Of a stretch of DNA of 64,000 nt, positions 1 through 8,331 are shown piece by piece. The stretch comes from Acinetobacter larvae (GTDB lineage Bacteria; Pseudomonadota; Gammaproteobacteria; Pseudomonadales; Moraxellaceae): contig NZ_CP016895.1 of NCBI RefSeq assembly GCF_001704115.1, positions 744,001 to 808,000 of the forward strand, written 5' to 3'. The notes beneath the pieces were generated by a model. The model had not been told where the DNA came from, ran no database searches, and worked only from the letters and a program-made list of their open reading frames with translations. Positions within the stretch are counted from its first letter, which is position 1; the number at the start of each line of letters is the position of its first letter. The position numbers were made by a program, and so were the translations under genes.

Positions 1-1
1 C

Positions 2-424
2 AATGCCAAATTTTATGGTTTAGAAGGGCAGGTCAATTATCAAATCACACCAATGTATAATATTGGGTTATTTGGTGATTATGTTCGCGGCAAAATAGAT
101 GCTGAAAATGCACCTCGCGTGCCTGCTGGTCGACTCGGCACCAAGATTAAGGCTAACTTTGATGATCATTGGAGTGGAAGTGCTGAGTTCTACCGAGTCT
201 TTAAGCAAGATAAAATTAGCGCTTATGAGCACGAAACTGCTGGCTATAATATGCTTAATTTAGGCGTGGCTTATACTGGTCAGTATAAAGCGCTTGATCA
301 GTACCGTGTATTCTTGAATGCCAATAACCTATTAGATAGCGATGTCTATCAACATGCTTCTTTCTTGTCTCAAATTCCGCAGATGGGGCGTAATTTCATG
401 ATGGGGGTAGATTTTAAATTCTAG
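2..424 (+). CDS. TonB-dependent outer-membrane receptor, C-terminal part (cut by window edge)
   Basis: The frame is open from base 2, so only the last 140 residues are present and the true start lies to the left. What remains looks like the final beta-strands of a TonB-dependent receptor: alternating aromatic and polar strands (YNMLNLGVAYTG, YRVFLNANNLLD) and a terminal phenylalanine in GVDFKF, the usual BAM signal. The ending with IPQMGRNF before the last strand resembles ZnuD-type zinc or heme receptors, but the plug and ligand loops are missing, so the substrate cannot be assigned. A good intrinsic terminator follows about 50 bases after the stop, so this gene ends its own transcription unit. 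Confidence 0.8.
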   Translation, partial: NAKFYGLEGQVNYQITPMYNIGLFGDYVRGKIDAENAPRVPAGRLGTKIKANFDDHWSGSAEFYRVFKQDKISAYEHETAGYNMLNLGVAYTGQYKALDQYRVFLNANNLLDSDVYQHASFLSQIPQMGRNFMMGVDFKF

Positions 425-474
425 TGATCACGTGTTTTGTCACCAATTGTCCCTTGAAAAATAGATAGATAACA

Positions 475-508
475 CCTAGTCTGAGTAGATTGGACTAGGT
501 TTTATTTT
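475..508 (+). terminator. Intrinsic terminator after the TonB-dependent receptor
   Basis: The 7-bp stem CCTAGTC (475-481) pairs with GACTAGG (493-499), followed by a T-rich tail TTTATTTTA. The next gene starts at 509, directly on the tail, so it needs its own promoter or read-through. Confidence 0.75.
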
Positions 509-1972
509 ATGCGTATTTTTCGAAAGGTTCATCAAAAGCTCAATTGGTCAAAAAAACGTTATGTTGGGCTTATTGTGACTTTATTTGGCGTGGCTTATGT
601 GGCTTCAGCCATTTATCAAACCGTTAAACCTTTAGCTGAAGGGTTAAACTATGCGAGCCCTTTGCAGCGTGCTGAGTTAACTTTTTTGGCCGATCAGACC
701 TATCTCGATCGTCATGGTCAGCAACAATCTAACCAACAAATTTTCGATCAAATTTTAACATTAGTGAAGCAAGCGAAAACAACCATTGTATTGGATATGT
801 TTTTATTCAATCAGCAAGTGGGTGGCTCTACCCTTCAACATCGAGCTTTGTCACAGCAATTGACCGATGCCTTGATGCAAAAACGTATCCAACAACCTAA
901 TGTACAAATCGTTTTTATTACTGACCCTATTAATACCGTATATGGCGGAGTCGCTTCTGAGCAATTCCGGCAACTGCGGCAGGCGGGTGTGGATGTGATT
1001 GAGACGGATTTAAGACCTTTACGTGCATCGAACCCAATGTGGTCTGGCTTATGGTACTTATGTTGTAAGGATTTAGGTAATAATCAACAAGCTGGCTGGC
1101 TAAAAAACCCCTTTGGCACTGAAAAAATAACCATTAGAAGTTATCTCAATTTACTTAATTTTAAAGCCAATCATCGTAAAGTCATTGCTGTCGATACTGA
1201 CGAAGGCTGGCAAGCCGTGGTGACTTCAATGAATCCACATGATGGTAGTTCGAGACATAGTAATGTGGGTGTGTTGATCAAAGGCAAAGTTGCAGTGGAT
1301 GTGTTGAACACAGAACAAGCTGTAGCGGCATTATCTGCTGGGTCAAGTCCATTGCTGGTCACGGGTGCCGACAGTTTCGCTGACCATCTTCCCAAGGCGC
1401 AGGTATTGACAGAGGGTGCAATCTATCAGGCTGTACTCCATTTACTCGATAGTGCCAAAGCCGGTGAGCGCATAGATTTAATGATGTTCTATTTGTCGGA
1501 ACGAAAAATTATTGAAAAACTTATGGCCGCTCAAGCACGCGGGGTAAAAGTACGTATTATTTTAGATCCGAACAAAGATGCCTTTGGACGACAAAAAAAT
1601 GGTATACCGAATCGTCAGGTTGCTGCAGAGCTCGACAATGCAGGAATTGATATTCGGTGGTGTGATACCCATGGTGAACAGTGTCATAGCAAAATGATTA
1701 TGAAATACAATAATAAAGAAACAGAGTTAATTTTAGGCTCCGCCAATTTTACCGCGCGTAATTTAAAAAATTATAATTTGGAAACCAATATTCGTGCGCT
1801 TGGTGCCAGTGAAAATCAGGTTTTTCGGGATGCCCGCGAATACTTTAAACGGGCTTGGTTTAACCAAGATGGTGAGCAATATACCGTAGATTATACGGTC
1901 TATCAGGATGATTCGAGCTTTAAATATGCTCTCTATCGTCTGATGGAATGGTCTGGGATTTCAACATTTTAG
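509..1972 (+). CDS. Phospholipase D-like / cardiolipin synthase-like membrane-anchored protein
   Basis: A 487-residue protein with one N-terminal membrane segment (about residues 18-36) and two PLD-type catalytic halves. The first half has a complete HKD motif (H222-x-K224-x4-D229 in NHRKVIAVD). The second has H393-x-K395 but Tyr400 where the Asp is usual, followed by the expected GSANFT. PLD-family enzymes use both histidines for phosphodiester transfer, so the chemistry may survive. The anchor points to phospholipid turnover at the inner membrane, for example a cardiolipin synthase-like or phosphatidyl-transfer reaction, but substrate is inference. The start is the ATG right after the preceding terminator. 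It stands alone, with a hairpin terminator after it. Confidence 0.85.
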   Translation: MRIFRKVHQKLNWSKKRYVGLIVTLFGVAYVASAIYQTVKPLAEGLNYASPLQRAELTFLADQTYLDRHGQQQSNQQIFDQILTLVKQAKTTIVLDMFLFNQQVGGSTLQHRALSQQLTDALMQKRIQQPNVQIVFITDPINTVYGGVASEQFRQLRQAGVDVIETDLRPLRASNPMWSGLWYLCCKDLGNNQQAGWLKNPFGTEKITIRSYLNLLNFKANHRKVIAVDTDEGWQAVVTSMNPHDGSSRHSNVGVLIKGKVAVDVLNTEQAVAALSAGSSPLLVTGADSFADHLPKAQVLTEGAIYQAVLHLLDSAKAGERIDLMMFYLSERKIIEKLMAAQARGVKVRIILDPNKDAFGRQKNGIPNRQVAAELDNAGIDIRWCDTHGEQCHSKMIMKYNNKETELILGSANFTARNLKNYNLETNIRALGASENQVFRDAREYFKRAWFNQDGEQYTVDYTVYQDDSSFKYALYRLMEWSGISTF

Positions 1973-2038
1973 TCCATTGTGGCATCGGCAGTCATAGCGG
2001 CTCATACCTGAGTATAGCTGGAAAGTCATAACACCATA

Positions 2039-2080
2039 CAACATTAAGGCATCTCGAAGAGATACCCTAATGTTGTTTAC
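2039..2080. terminator. Bidirectional hairpin terminator between convergent genes
   Basis: CAACATTA (2039-2046) pairs exactly with TAATGTTG (2068-2075), and an inner stem ATCTC/GAGAT continues the helix. It lies between convergent genes, the PLD-like gene on + and the 157-aa gene on -. Confidence 0.65.
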
Positions 2081-2088
2081 TTATTACT

Positions 2089-2562
2089 TTAATGACTTAT
2101 TTTACGACACGGACCTTTAGCGATTGGGGCTATGATTTGATCAAGTTCTTTGTCGCTTAATTGATCGAGCTCACTCAGATCTGTTTTGATATGCCATTTC
2201 TCCTGATCATCCACAGGATTGGGTAAGCGCGCACTCAGCCAGTCACAAATAATATCTGGGCTAAAATCGGCATGATCACATTGAATGACCCAGGCCAAGA
2301 ATTCTTTGGCGGGACCATTCATATAAGGGGGAGGCGATACTGGAAAGAATAATGTCGGTAAACGCTCATTGGTCGATAGATAATTGAGCACATGACCGAG
2401 TTCTTGAACGGTTTGCCAAGCAAGTGGGTGATCAATATCAATTTGAAATTTAAACCACCATGCATGTTTGCCATTGCTACCATAGGCTTCAATGCCTTGT
2501 TGTTGTACGCTGGGTATTTTTGCAAAGAACTGTTGCAAGCGTTCAAAACTTAAATCAGACAT
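2089..2562 (-). CDS. Conserved hypothetical protein, 157 aa
   Basis: I do not recognise a named domain. The protein is soluble and acidic, with aromatic-rich stretches (KHAWWFKFQID near residue 35, LPTLFFPVSPPPYM near 70-80) and no signal peptide or membrane segment. The C-terminal third has a helical acidic stretch (DLSELDQLSDKELDQI). The start is the ATG of MSDLSFERLQ, the first in the frame. It is transcribed away from psiE with about 140 bp between them, so the two may be co-transcribed. Composition matches its neighbours and the length is typical of a single small domain. No function is proposed. Confidence 0.7.
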   Translation of the reverse strand: MSDLSFERLQQFFAKIPSVQQQGIEAYGSNGKHAWWFKFQIDIDHPLAWQTVQELGHVLNYLSTNERLPTLFFPVSPPPYMNGPAKEFLAWVIQCDHADFSPDIICDWLSARLPNPVDDQEKWHIKTDLSELDQLSDKELDQIIAPIAKGPCRKISH

Positions 2563-2702
2563 GCGCTGTACTCAAATATTCAATCATGAGGTGAAATATA
2601 ACAGATTCACATCGTTGGCACATGGCTTTGCAGTGGCAAAGTGTTTATATCGTTACCCTGTATGATGCAGGCGCTCGACGCTTAGTACGGTGACAATGGT
2701 GT

Positions 2703-3200
2703 TTAAGCCAGCTCATCATCTTGTGGTTGCGGTTTTTGCCCGCGTTTTAAGCTACGCTCACTATGCTTGTCGCGAATTACAGAAGGATAGTGCCAAGAGG
2801 CATAACGCACCACCAAAATGGATAAAGCCAAAATCAGAATAGAACCGGTAATAATGAGCTGATCTATACTGGCTTGATGATCGTGCTGAATAACTGAAAT
2901 TAATAATCGGGTTAAAGCCGTAATGGCAACATAAATCAGAAAGCGTACTGGCATATGATTGGTTTTAAAATAAATCCCAACCATTGCACCGAGCTCTAAA
3001 TAAATAAACAGCAAGAGAATGTCATCGATGCTGGCATATTGTTTTACTGTTAAAATTTCAACCACCGTATGTAGCGCAGACCACGCAATCATACAGCCAA
3101 TAATAAATAGCGCGAGGTAATGAAAAGCCTCAACAGCGATATTGCCTAAGCGATCTAAAAATTGTTCTAATTTTTCTGAACTACGATTTGATTCGGTCAT
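2703..3200 (-). CDS. psiE: PsiE family phosphate-starvation-inducible membrane protein
   Basis: A 165-residue protein with four predicted membrane helices (about residues 27-48, 60-80, 85-105, 113-133) and charged ends, matching the length and layout of PsiE. Recognisable signature stretches are FIYLELGAMVGIYF in helix 2 and MPVRFLIYVAITALTRLL in helix 3. In E. coli psiE responds to phosphate limitation, but its biochemical role is unknown. The basic-acidic tail after residue 140 is cytoplasmic by the positive-inside rule. No clear Pho box is visible upstream. The fadE-like gene's terminator lies between it and the next gene to the right, so psiE is transcribed separately. Confidence 0.85.
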   Translation of the reverse strand: MTESNRSSEKLEQFLDRLGNIAVEAFHYLALFIIGCMIAWSALHTVVEILTVKQYASIDDILLLFIYLELGAMVGIYFKTNHMPVRFLIYVAITALTRLLISVIQHDHQASIDQLIITGSILILALSILVVRYASWHYPSVIRDKHSERSLKRGQKPQPQDDELA

Positions 3201-3256
3201 GATGTGCGCTCAGCAGAGGTATGCCACTGATTATAACCAATCATCATGAAAGATTA

Positions 3257-3288
3257 AAAAAACCGCACGTAGATTTGCGTGCGGTTTT
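3257..3288 (-). terminator. Intrinsic terminator of the downstream acyl-CoA dehydrogenase gene
   Basis: CCGCACG (3263-3269) pairs with CGTGCGG (3278-3284), extended by A/T pairs. On the minus strand the stem is followed by a run of seven T, just after the stop of the 596-aa dehydrogenase. Confidence 0.85.
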
Positions 3289-3340
3289 GCATTGATTTTT
3301 GCAAAGTTGATTGTGATTAATCAGTACATGTCAAATAGGC

Positions 3341-5131
3341 TTAAGACTGTGCAGTGAAGTATTGTTCACTAAAGCCAGAGATAATCTCTGAACCTGCTTT
3401 GATTTTGCTAATCCGTGCATTGATATCGGGTAATACACGTTGGATGAAATAATGGGTGAGGGCTAATTTATTTTGATAGAACTCACCGGGTTTGGCAAAT
3501 GCCGCTTTGGCAATACGCGCATACATATAGGTAAAGCTGAGTAGTCCTACAGCATGTAAATAATCAACCGCAGCCGAGTTGGCGAACTCTGGATTTTCTT
3601 GTGCACGTTCTAAAATGAACTGGGTAATCATTTCTACTTCAGTTGCCACGTCTAAGGTGACATCTTTGATGAAGTTTAATTCTGGATCTAAACCATTGGC
3701 AAAGTCGCGAATATCTTCGAGGTATTCGGCTAAATAACGGCCTTCACATTTAATGGTTTTACGTCCGATTAAATCTTGTGCTTGAACACCATTGGTTCCT
3801 TCATAGATTTGTGCAATACGTAGATCACGTACACATTGTTCCATGCCCCATTCACGAATATAACCATGACCACCAAAACACATTTGAGCATCTAAACAAG
3901 CTTGGAATGCTGTGTCGGTGAGGAATGCTTTGGCAATCGGTGTTAATAATGCAACCCGGTTATTGGCTTTGGCAACGGCTTCTGGATCAGTTGAGAATTT
4001 AGTGATGTCCAGTTGTTGACCAACGTATACGGCAAAAGCACGAGATGCTTCGTTATTAGCACGCGCATTGAGCAGCATCCGACGCACATCACCATGTACC
4101 AAGATGCTATCAGCTGGTTTTTCTGGTGATTGTGCACCGGTAACAGCACGACCTTGTAAACGGTCGGTGGCGTATTGTGCAGCATTCTGGTAGGCAAACT
4201 CAGATGCACCTAAGCCTTGAATCCCCATCGATAAACGTTCGTAGTTCATCATGACAAACATGGCAGCTAAGCCTTCATTTTCTTTGCCAACCAAGAAACC
4301 TTTGGCACCATCGAAGTTCATGACACAGGTCGCTGAGGCTTTAATCCCCATTTTGTGCTCGATGGAGCCCGCGCTGACGGCATTGCGTTCACCCAAGCTA
4401 CCGTCGGCATTAACCAGATATTTCGGCACAATAAACAGTGAAATACCACGAGAACCCGCAGGCGCATTTGGCGTTTTGGCGAGCACTAGGTGAATGATGT
4501 TGTCCGCAAGATCATGATCACCACCAGTAATAAAGATTTTGGTGCCAGTGATGTTAAAGGAACCATCAGCATTGGGCTCGGCTTTGGTTTTGATAATCCC
4601 AAGGTCTGTGCCGGCATGTGGTTCTGTCAAGCACATGGTACCTGACCATTCGCCGCTATAAATTTTAGGTAAATAAGTTTCTTTTTGTTCTTGTGAAGCA
4701 TAGCTGCTGAGCGCCATACCTGCGCCTACAGACAATAATGGATACAGCATGAAAGATGGGTTGGTTGCAAAAAGCATTTCATCTGCTAGAACGGTGAGCA
4801 TTTTTGGCATGCCTTGGCCGCCCCATTCCTCATCTGCGCCTAAGCCAATCCAACCACCTGATGCATATTGTTTAAATGCTTCTTTAAAACCTGCTGGGGT
4901 AGTGACTTTGCCATCTTGAAAATGGGCACCTTCTTCATCACCACTACGGTTGATTTCTAAAGTTACATTTTGCGCAAATTTAGCCATTTCTTCTAAAATC
5001 GCTTCAGCTGTTGCAGCATCTAAATGTGCGAGTTTTTCGTTGGCACTCCAAAATTGCTCAGCTTGAAAAACATCATTTAAAATGAAACGCATATCTGCAA
5101 GAGGTGCATGATAAATTGGCATATTGTCCAC
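3341..5131 (-). CDS. Acyl-CoA dehydrogenase (long form with C-terminal extension)
   Basis: A 596-residue FAD enzyme that introduces the trans-2 double bond into acyl-CoA, the first step of beta-oxidation. Domain order is helical N-terminus (1-160), middle beta-domain with flavin-contact motif CLTEPHAGTDLG (167-178), C-terminal helical domain with CFGGHGY (about 418) and the catalytic glutamate E444 in QIYEGTNGVQ. About 130 residues beyond the classical 390-aa fold form the C-terminal extension seen in long-chain and aromatic acyl-CoA dehydrogenases, and the N-terminus is also long. The substrate chain length cannot be read from sequence. It is a paralogue of the adjacent gene at 5319-7121, same strand, 187 bp apart. 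Confidence 0.93.
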   Translation of the reverse strand: MDNMPIYHAPLADMRFILNDVFQAEQFWSANEKLAHLDAATAEAILEEMAKFAQNVTLEINRSGDEEGAHFQDGKVTTPAGFKEAFKQYASGGWIGLGADEEWGGQGMPKMLTVLADEMLFATNPSFMLYPLLSVGAGMALSSYASQEQKETYLPKIYSGEWSGTMCLTEPHAGTDLGIIKTKAEPNADGSFNITGTKIFITGGDHDLADNIIHLVLAKTPNAPAGSRGISLFIVPKYLVNADGSLGERNAVSAGSIEHKMGIKASATCVMNFDGAKGFLVGKENEGLAAMFVMMNYERLSMGIQGLGASEFAYQNAAQYATDRLQGRAVTGAQSPEKPADSILVHGDVRRMLLNARANNEASRAFAVYVGQQLDITKFSTDPEAVAKANNRVALLTPIAKAFLTDTAFQACLDAQMCFGGHGYIREWGMEQCVRDLRIAQIYEGTNGVQAQDLIGRKTIKCEGRYLAEYLEDIRDFANGLDPELNFIKDVTLDVATEVEMITQFILERAQENPEFANSAAVDYLHAVGLLSFTYMYARIAKAAFAKPGEFYQNKLALTHYFIQRVLPDINARISKIKAGSEIISGFSEQYFTAQS

Positions 5132-5255
5132 CTATTATTGTTGAAGTTTGTCGAATTGAGAAACGAAAATCCATTGTACGGTTCGACATCTAAAATTGCA
5201 TGAGGCAAATTTATTTCGCAAGGATGCTAAGGGAGATATCGAGCAATTTCATAAA

Positions 5256-5291
5256 GAAAAAGGACTGCCAATCGCGTGACTGTCCTTTTTC
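5256..5291 (-). terminator. Intrinsic terminator after the upstream acyl-CoA dehydrogenase gene
   Basis: GAAAAAGGAC (5256-5265) pairs with GTCCTTTTTC (5282-5291), and the arm itself supplies the T-run on the minus strand. It separates the two tandem dehydrogenase genes, so each is probably a separate unit. Confidence 0.75.
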
Positions 5292-5318
5292 TAATTTACA
5301 TACAGGCTTTAGCCCACA

Positions 5319-7121
5319 TTAGAATGCAAAGTGTTCTGCATCTAATTCCATCAATGGCTCTAAGCCACCGGCAATCACATCTACATGAGAACGTACACGT
5401 GGCAAGATTTTCTTGAAGTAGAAGTTTGCAGTGCTAATTTTGGCTTTATAGAACTCAGTTTCAGCAGTACCTTCAGCCAATTTTTGCTGTGCAACCAATG
5501 CCATGCGTGCCCAGAGATAAGCAAGTGTCACATAACCAGCAAAGTAGAGGTAGTCAACTGCCGCAGCACCCACTTCATCTGGGTTTTGCATTGCACGCAT
5601 ACCAATTTGCATGGTGAGATCGCCCCATTCTTTATTGAGCGCAGCAAGTGGCTCGATAAAGGCTTTCATGTCGGCATTGTCTTTGTTGGCTTCAACAAAT
5701 TTATGAATAATTTTGGTGAAGTCACGTAGCATCGCACCTTGAGTTTGCAATACTTTACGACCAAGCAAATCAAGCGCTTGAATCTCTGTTGTCCCTTCGT
5801 ACAAGCAAGAGATACGGGTATCACGAACAATTTGTTCCATACCATGCTCAGAGATAAAGCCATGTCCACCAAATACTTGAACACCATGTTTGGCAGCTTC
5901 AGAACCGGTTTCAGTTAAGAATGCTTTGGCAATCGGGGTCAGTAATGACAGGATGTTGTCGGCAAACTTACGTTCTTCTTCAGTACTGCCATATTCAACG
6001 ATATCGGCATATTGAGAAAGTAGGTAAACCAGTGCGCGACCACCTTCTGCAAATGCTTTTTGGGTTAATAGCATGTTGCGTACAGCGGGATGTACGATAA
6101 TTGGGTCAGCTGCTTTTTCTGGGAATTTAGGACCAGACAATGAACGCATTGCCAAGCGATCTTTAGCATAGGCCAAAGCACCTTGGAATGAACTCTCAGA
6201 AGCTGATAAACCTTGTACTGCAGTACCAATACGTGCGGTATTCATAAAGGTAAACATGCAGTGTAGACCACGGTTTTCAGGTCCAATCAAATAACCTTTG
6301 GCATTGTCAAAGTTGATCACGCAGGTTGCGTTACCATGAATCCCCATTTTGTGTTCAATCGAACCACAACGTACGCCATTACGGTCAAGTAAAGTGCCAT
6401 CAGCAGCGACATTGAATTTTGGTACGATAAACAGCGAGATACCTTTGGTGCCTTTGGGTGCGCCAGGTAAACGTGCAAGAACAATATGGATGATGTTCTC
6501 TGCCATATCGTGTTCACCAGCGGAAATAAAGATTTTTTCGCCTGTGATCGAATAACTGCCATCATCATTTGGTTCTGCTTTGGTACGAATAATCCCCAGA
6601 TCTGAACCTGCATGCGATTCAGTCAAGCACATGGTACCAGTCCATTCACCCGTAACGAGTTTTGGCAAGTAAATGGCTTTTTGTTCATCAGAACCATGAT
6701 GCTCGATGGTACGAACAGCACCATGAGATAAACCAGGGTACATGCCCCATGCCCAGTTGGCAGCACCGACCATTTCAGAGATCGTGGTTGCTAATGAACT
6801 TGGTAAGCCTTGACCACCATGTTGTTCTGGCACAGCAAGTGATGGGAAACCAAGCTCGATGTATTTTTGATAGGCTTCTTTAAAGCCTGTTGGTGTGGTG
6901 ACTTCACCATCATTCCATTGACAGCCTTCGCGGTCGCCCACTTGATTCAGTGGAGATAATTCATTTTCACAAAAATCTGCTGCCGCGTCTAAGTATTGAT
7001 CAACTAGCTCACGACTTACGTTGTCTTTGAATGCGGGTAAATTAGCATAGTGTTGTTCAGCATTTAATAATTCATGCAATACGAATTGCATGTCACGTAA
7101 GGGGGCTTTGTATTGTGGCAT
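5319..7121 (-). CDS. Acyl-CoA dehydrogenase, paralogue of the adjacent gene
   Basis: A 600-residue protein with the same architecture as the next gene downstream: CLTESHAGSDLG at about 165-176, VFGGHGFISEHGM in the helical C-terminal domain, and the catalytic glutamate in CLYEGTTEIQ. The start MPQYKAPLRDMQFVLHELL parallels that of the neighbour. The family oxidises acyl-CoA and passes electrons to electron-transfer flavoprotein. The two copies differ most in the N- and C-terminal parts, consistent with different chain-length or branched/aromatic preferences; that is inference. A terminator separates the two, and a 476-bp spacer with possible operator sequences lies upstream. Confidence 0.93.
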   Translation of the reverse strand: MPQYKAPLRDMQFVLHELLNAEQHYANLPAFKDNVSRELVDQYLDAAADFCENELSPLNQVGDREGCQWNDGEVTTPTGFKEAYQKYIELGFPSLAVPEQHGGQGLPSSLATTISEMVGAANWAWGMYPGLSHGAVRTIEHHGSDEQKAIYLPKLVTGEWTGTMCLTESHAGSDLGIIRTKAEPNDDGSYSITGEKIFISAGEHDMAENIIHIVLARLPGAPKGTKGISLFIVPKFNVAADGTLLDRNGVRCGSIEHKMGIHGNATCVINFDNAKGYLIGPENRGLHCMFTFMNTARIGTAVQGLSASESSFQGALAYAKDRLAMRSLSGPKFPEKAADPIIVHPAVRNMLLTQKAFAEGGRALVYLLSQYADIVEYGSTEEERKFADNILSLLTPIAKAFLTETGSEAAKHGVQVFGGHGFISEHGMEQIVRDTRISCLYEGTTEIQALDLLGRKVLQTQGAMLRDFTKIIHKFVEANKDNADMKAFIEPLAALNKEWGDLTMQIGMRAMQNPDEVGAAAVDYLYFAGYVTLAYLWARMALVAQQKLAEGTAETEFYKAKISTANFYFKKILPRVRSHVDVIAGGLEPLMELDAEHFAF

Positions 7122-7597
7122 AGATGATTCCTCAATACTGGATAAACCAGATTCAAATTATAAAAATGTTAATGTCGTGCCAGTGACACAGAATAGTTCT
7201 GCTACATCCTGCTACATCTGTTGCCGCGGTACAAGCGTGCTTTCGCATTTTCTATGTGACTGTAAAGTCAAAAAAACATATAAGAATATTCTAAAAAATT
7301 TTAAATTAGATTATTGCACAACTGTGTTGCAAAACAAATACACCTGTATCGAATAGGCTTGTTTTAAGCGAATATTCAACTGCTTTGAACAATAAAGCGT
7401 AGCCATGGCTACGCTTTATTGTTGATCCTACAGACATTTTGTCTTAGCAATCGCGCTGAGTGGTTTCTAAAGATATAATATTGATTTTAGAAAGAATATT
7501 GTGTTAAATTCAGTCGGGTTATTCGCAGGGAAAAAGGTGTTGTTAGCACTTTGGCGATGTTCTTAGCGCTTTTAAAAAATCATCGCTGGAGCATAAT
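7122..7597. other. 476-bp spacer upstream of the acyl-CoA dehydrogenase
   Basis: This A+T-rich stretch contains a perfect tandem 10-bp repeat (CTGCTACATC at 7199-7208 and 7209-7218) in the promoter-proximal part and a perfect 36-bp palindrome (7388-7423). A weak minus-strand promoter candidate has TTGACT at 7269-7264. I see no coding region in it. Confidence 0.5.
7388..7423. repeat. Perfect 36-bp palindrome, probable terminator
   Basis: The sequence is its own reverse complement over 18+18 bases, centred on CCATGG. On the minus strand it follows the lipoprotein gene by about 175 bases and ends in CTTTATTGTT, a weak T-rich tail, so a factor-independent terminator is the likeliest role. A regulator site is possible. 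Confidence 0.55.
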
Positions 7598-8158
7598 TTA
7601 AGCATTGGGTGCGGTACGTTTAAAGCGTAATTGGCAACGACCATTGATGCTTTGTTCATTGAATTGGACCGTGGTTTTCTGATCGGCAGATTTGCCAATA
7701 CAAGCTTGCTGAAAAGCTTGGCGGTCTAGATCGCTCCAAGCCCCACGACGGTTGCTACCAGCATGCTGCTGAGGCCTGACACTTTGATGATTTACTCGGC
7801 TTTGCATGCTGTTGCGGTCGGGTTGAAAGACGAGATGACATTGTCCTGATAGGGTTTTATCATCGATTTTTACATTGACCGTTGCCCCATTGTTTTTATT
7901 CAAACATGCTTGTTGCATTTGTTCGCGCCATGCTTGAGCACCTGGCTGGCGTTGATGATGACGTGCTGACATGCCAGCACGATCATTCGGTTTCATGCCT
8001 TGATGATGTGGTCCACCATGATACCCACGCTTATGCGTTTGTGGATTGCTGCTATTGGTTTGACAGGCGGCTAATCCCAATGCGCTGCAAGCGAGTAGTA
8101 GCATGCTGGTATTTTTAAGGGTTATTTTTTTTAAAATCGTTGCGGAAAACTGCTTCAT
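7598..8158 (-). CDS. Small basic lipoprotein with an internal duplicated domain
   Basis: The start is set at the ATG at 8158 because AAGG lies 9 bases upstream; an upstream in-frame ATG at 8194 lacks this. The 186-aa product has a lipoprotein signal peptide with lipobox LAAC (Cys32). The mature part starts with a His/Gly/Gln-rich linker (about 33-80) and then holds two copies of a ~40-residue module, each with an aliphatic-charged stretch and a conserved pattern QQAC...G.C.L.F (about 83-125 and 143-180). Each copy has two cysteines that could form a disulfide. Function unknown. It diverges from baeS, the envelope-stress sensor, so an envelope role is plausible but unproven. Confidence 0.75.
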   Translation of the reverse strand: MKQFSATILKKITLKNTSMLLLACSALGLAACQTNSSNPQTHKRGYHGGPHHQGMKPNDRAGMSARHHQRQPGAQAWREQMQQACLNKNNGATVNVKIDDKTLSGQCHLVFQPDRNSMQSRVNHQSVRPQQHAGSNRRGAWSDLDRQAFQQACIGKSADQKTTVQFNEQSINGRCQLRFKRTAPNA

Positions 8159-8331
8159 TCTATTGAGCCTTTTAAAATAAAAAAATGATGACACAAGACA
8201 TTGCCTTGAACAGTCATTTAGGCAATGAGATTATTTTTAAAATTAATTAATAAACATGTAGAAACAATGGAGGGTAATTTGGCGCAATGTCGTTTAGAAT
8301 GCCGAAATAGAATAAAAATGTGAGATGAGTT

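Noticed and set aside
5385-5729. 114-codon + frame inside the acyl-CoA dehydrogenase
   Set aside because: Antisense to a conserved gene, cysteine/histidine-rich and without a start site.
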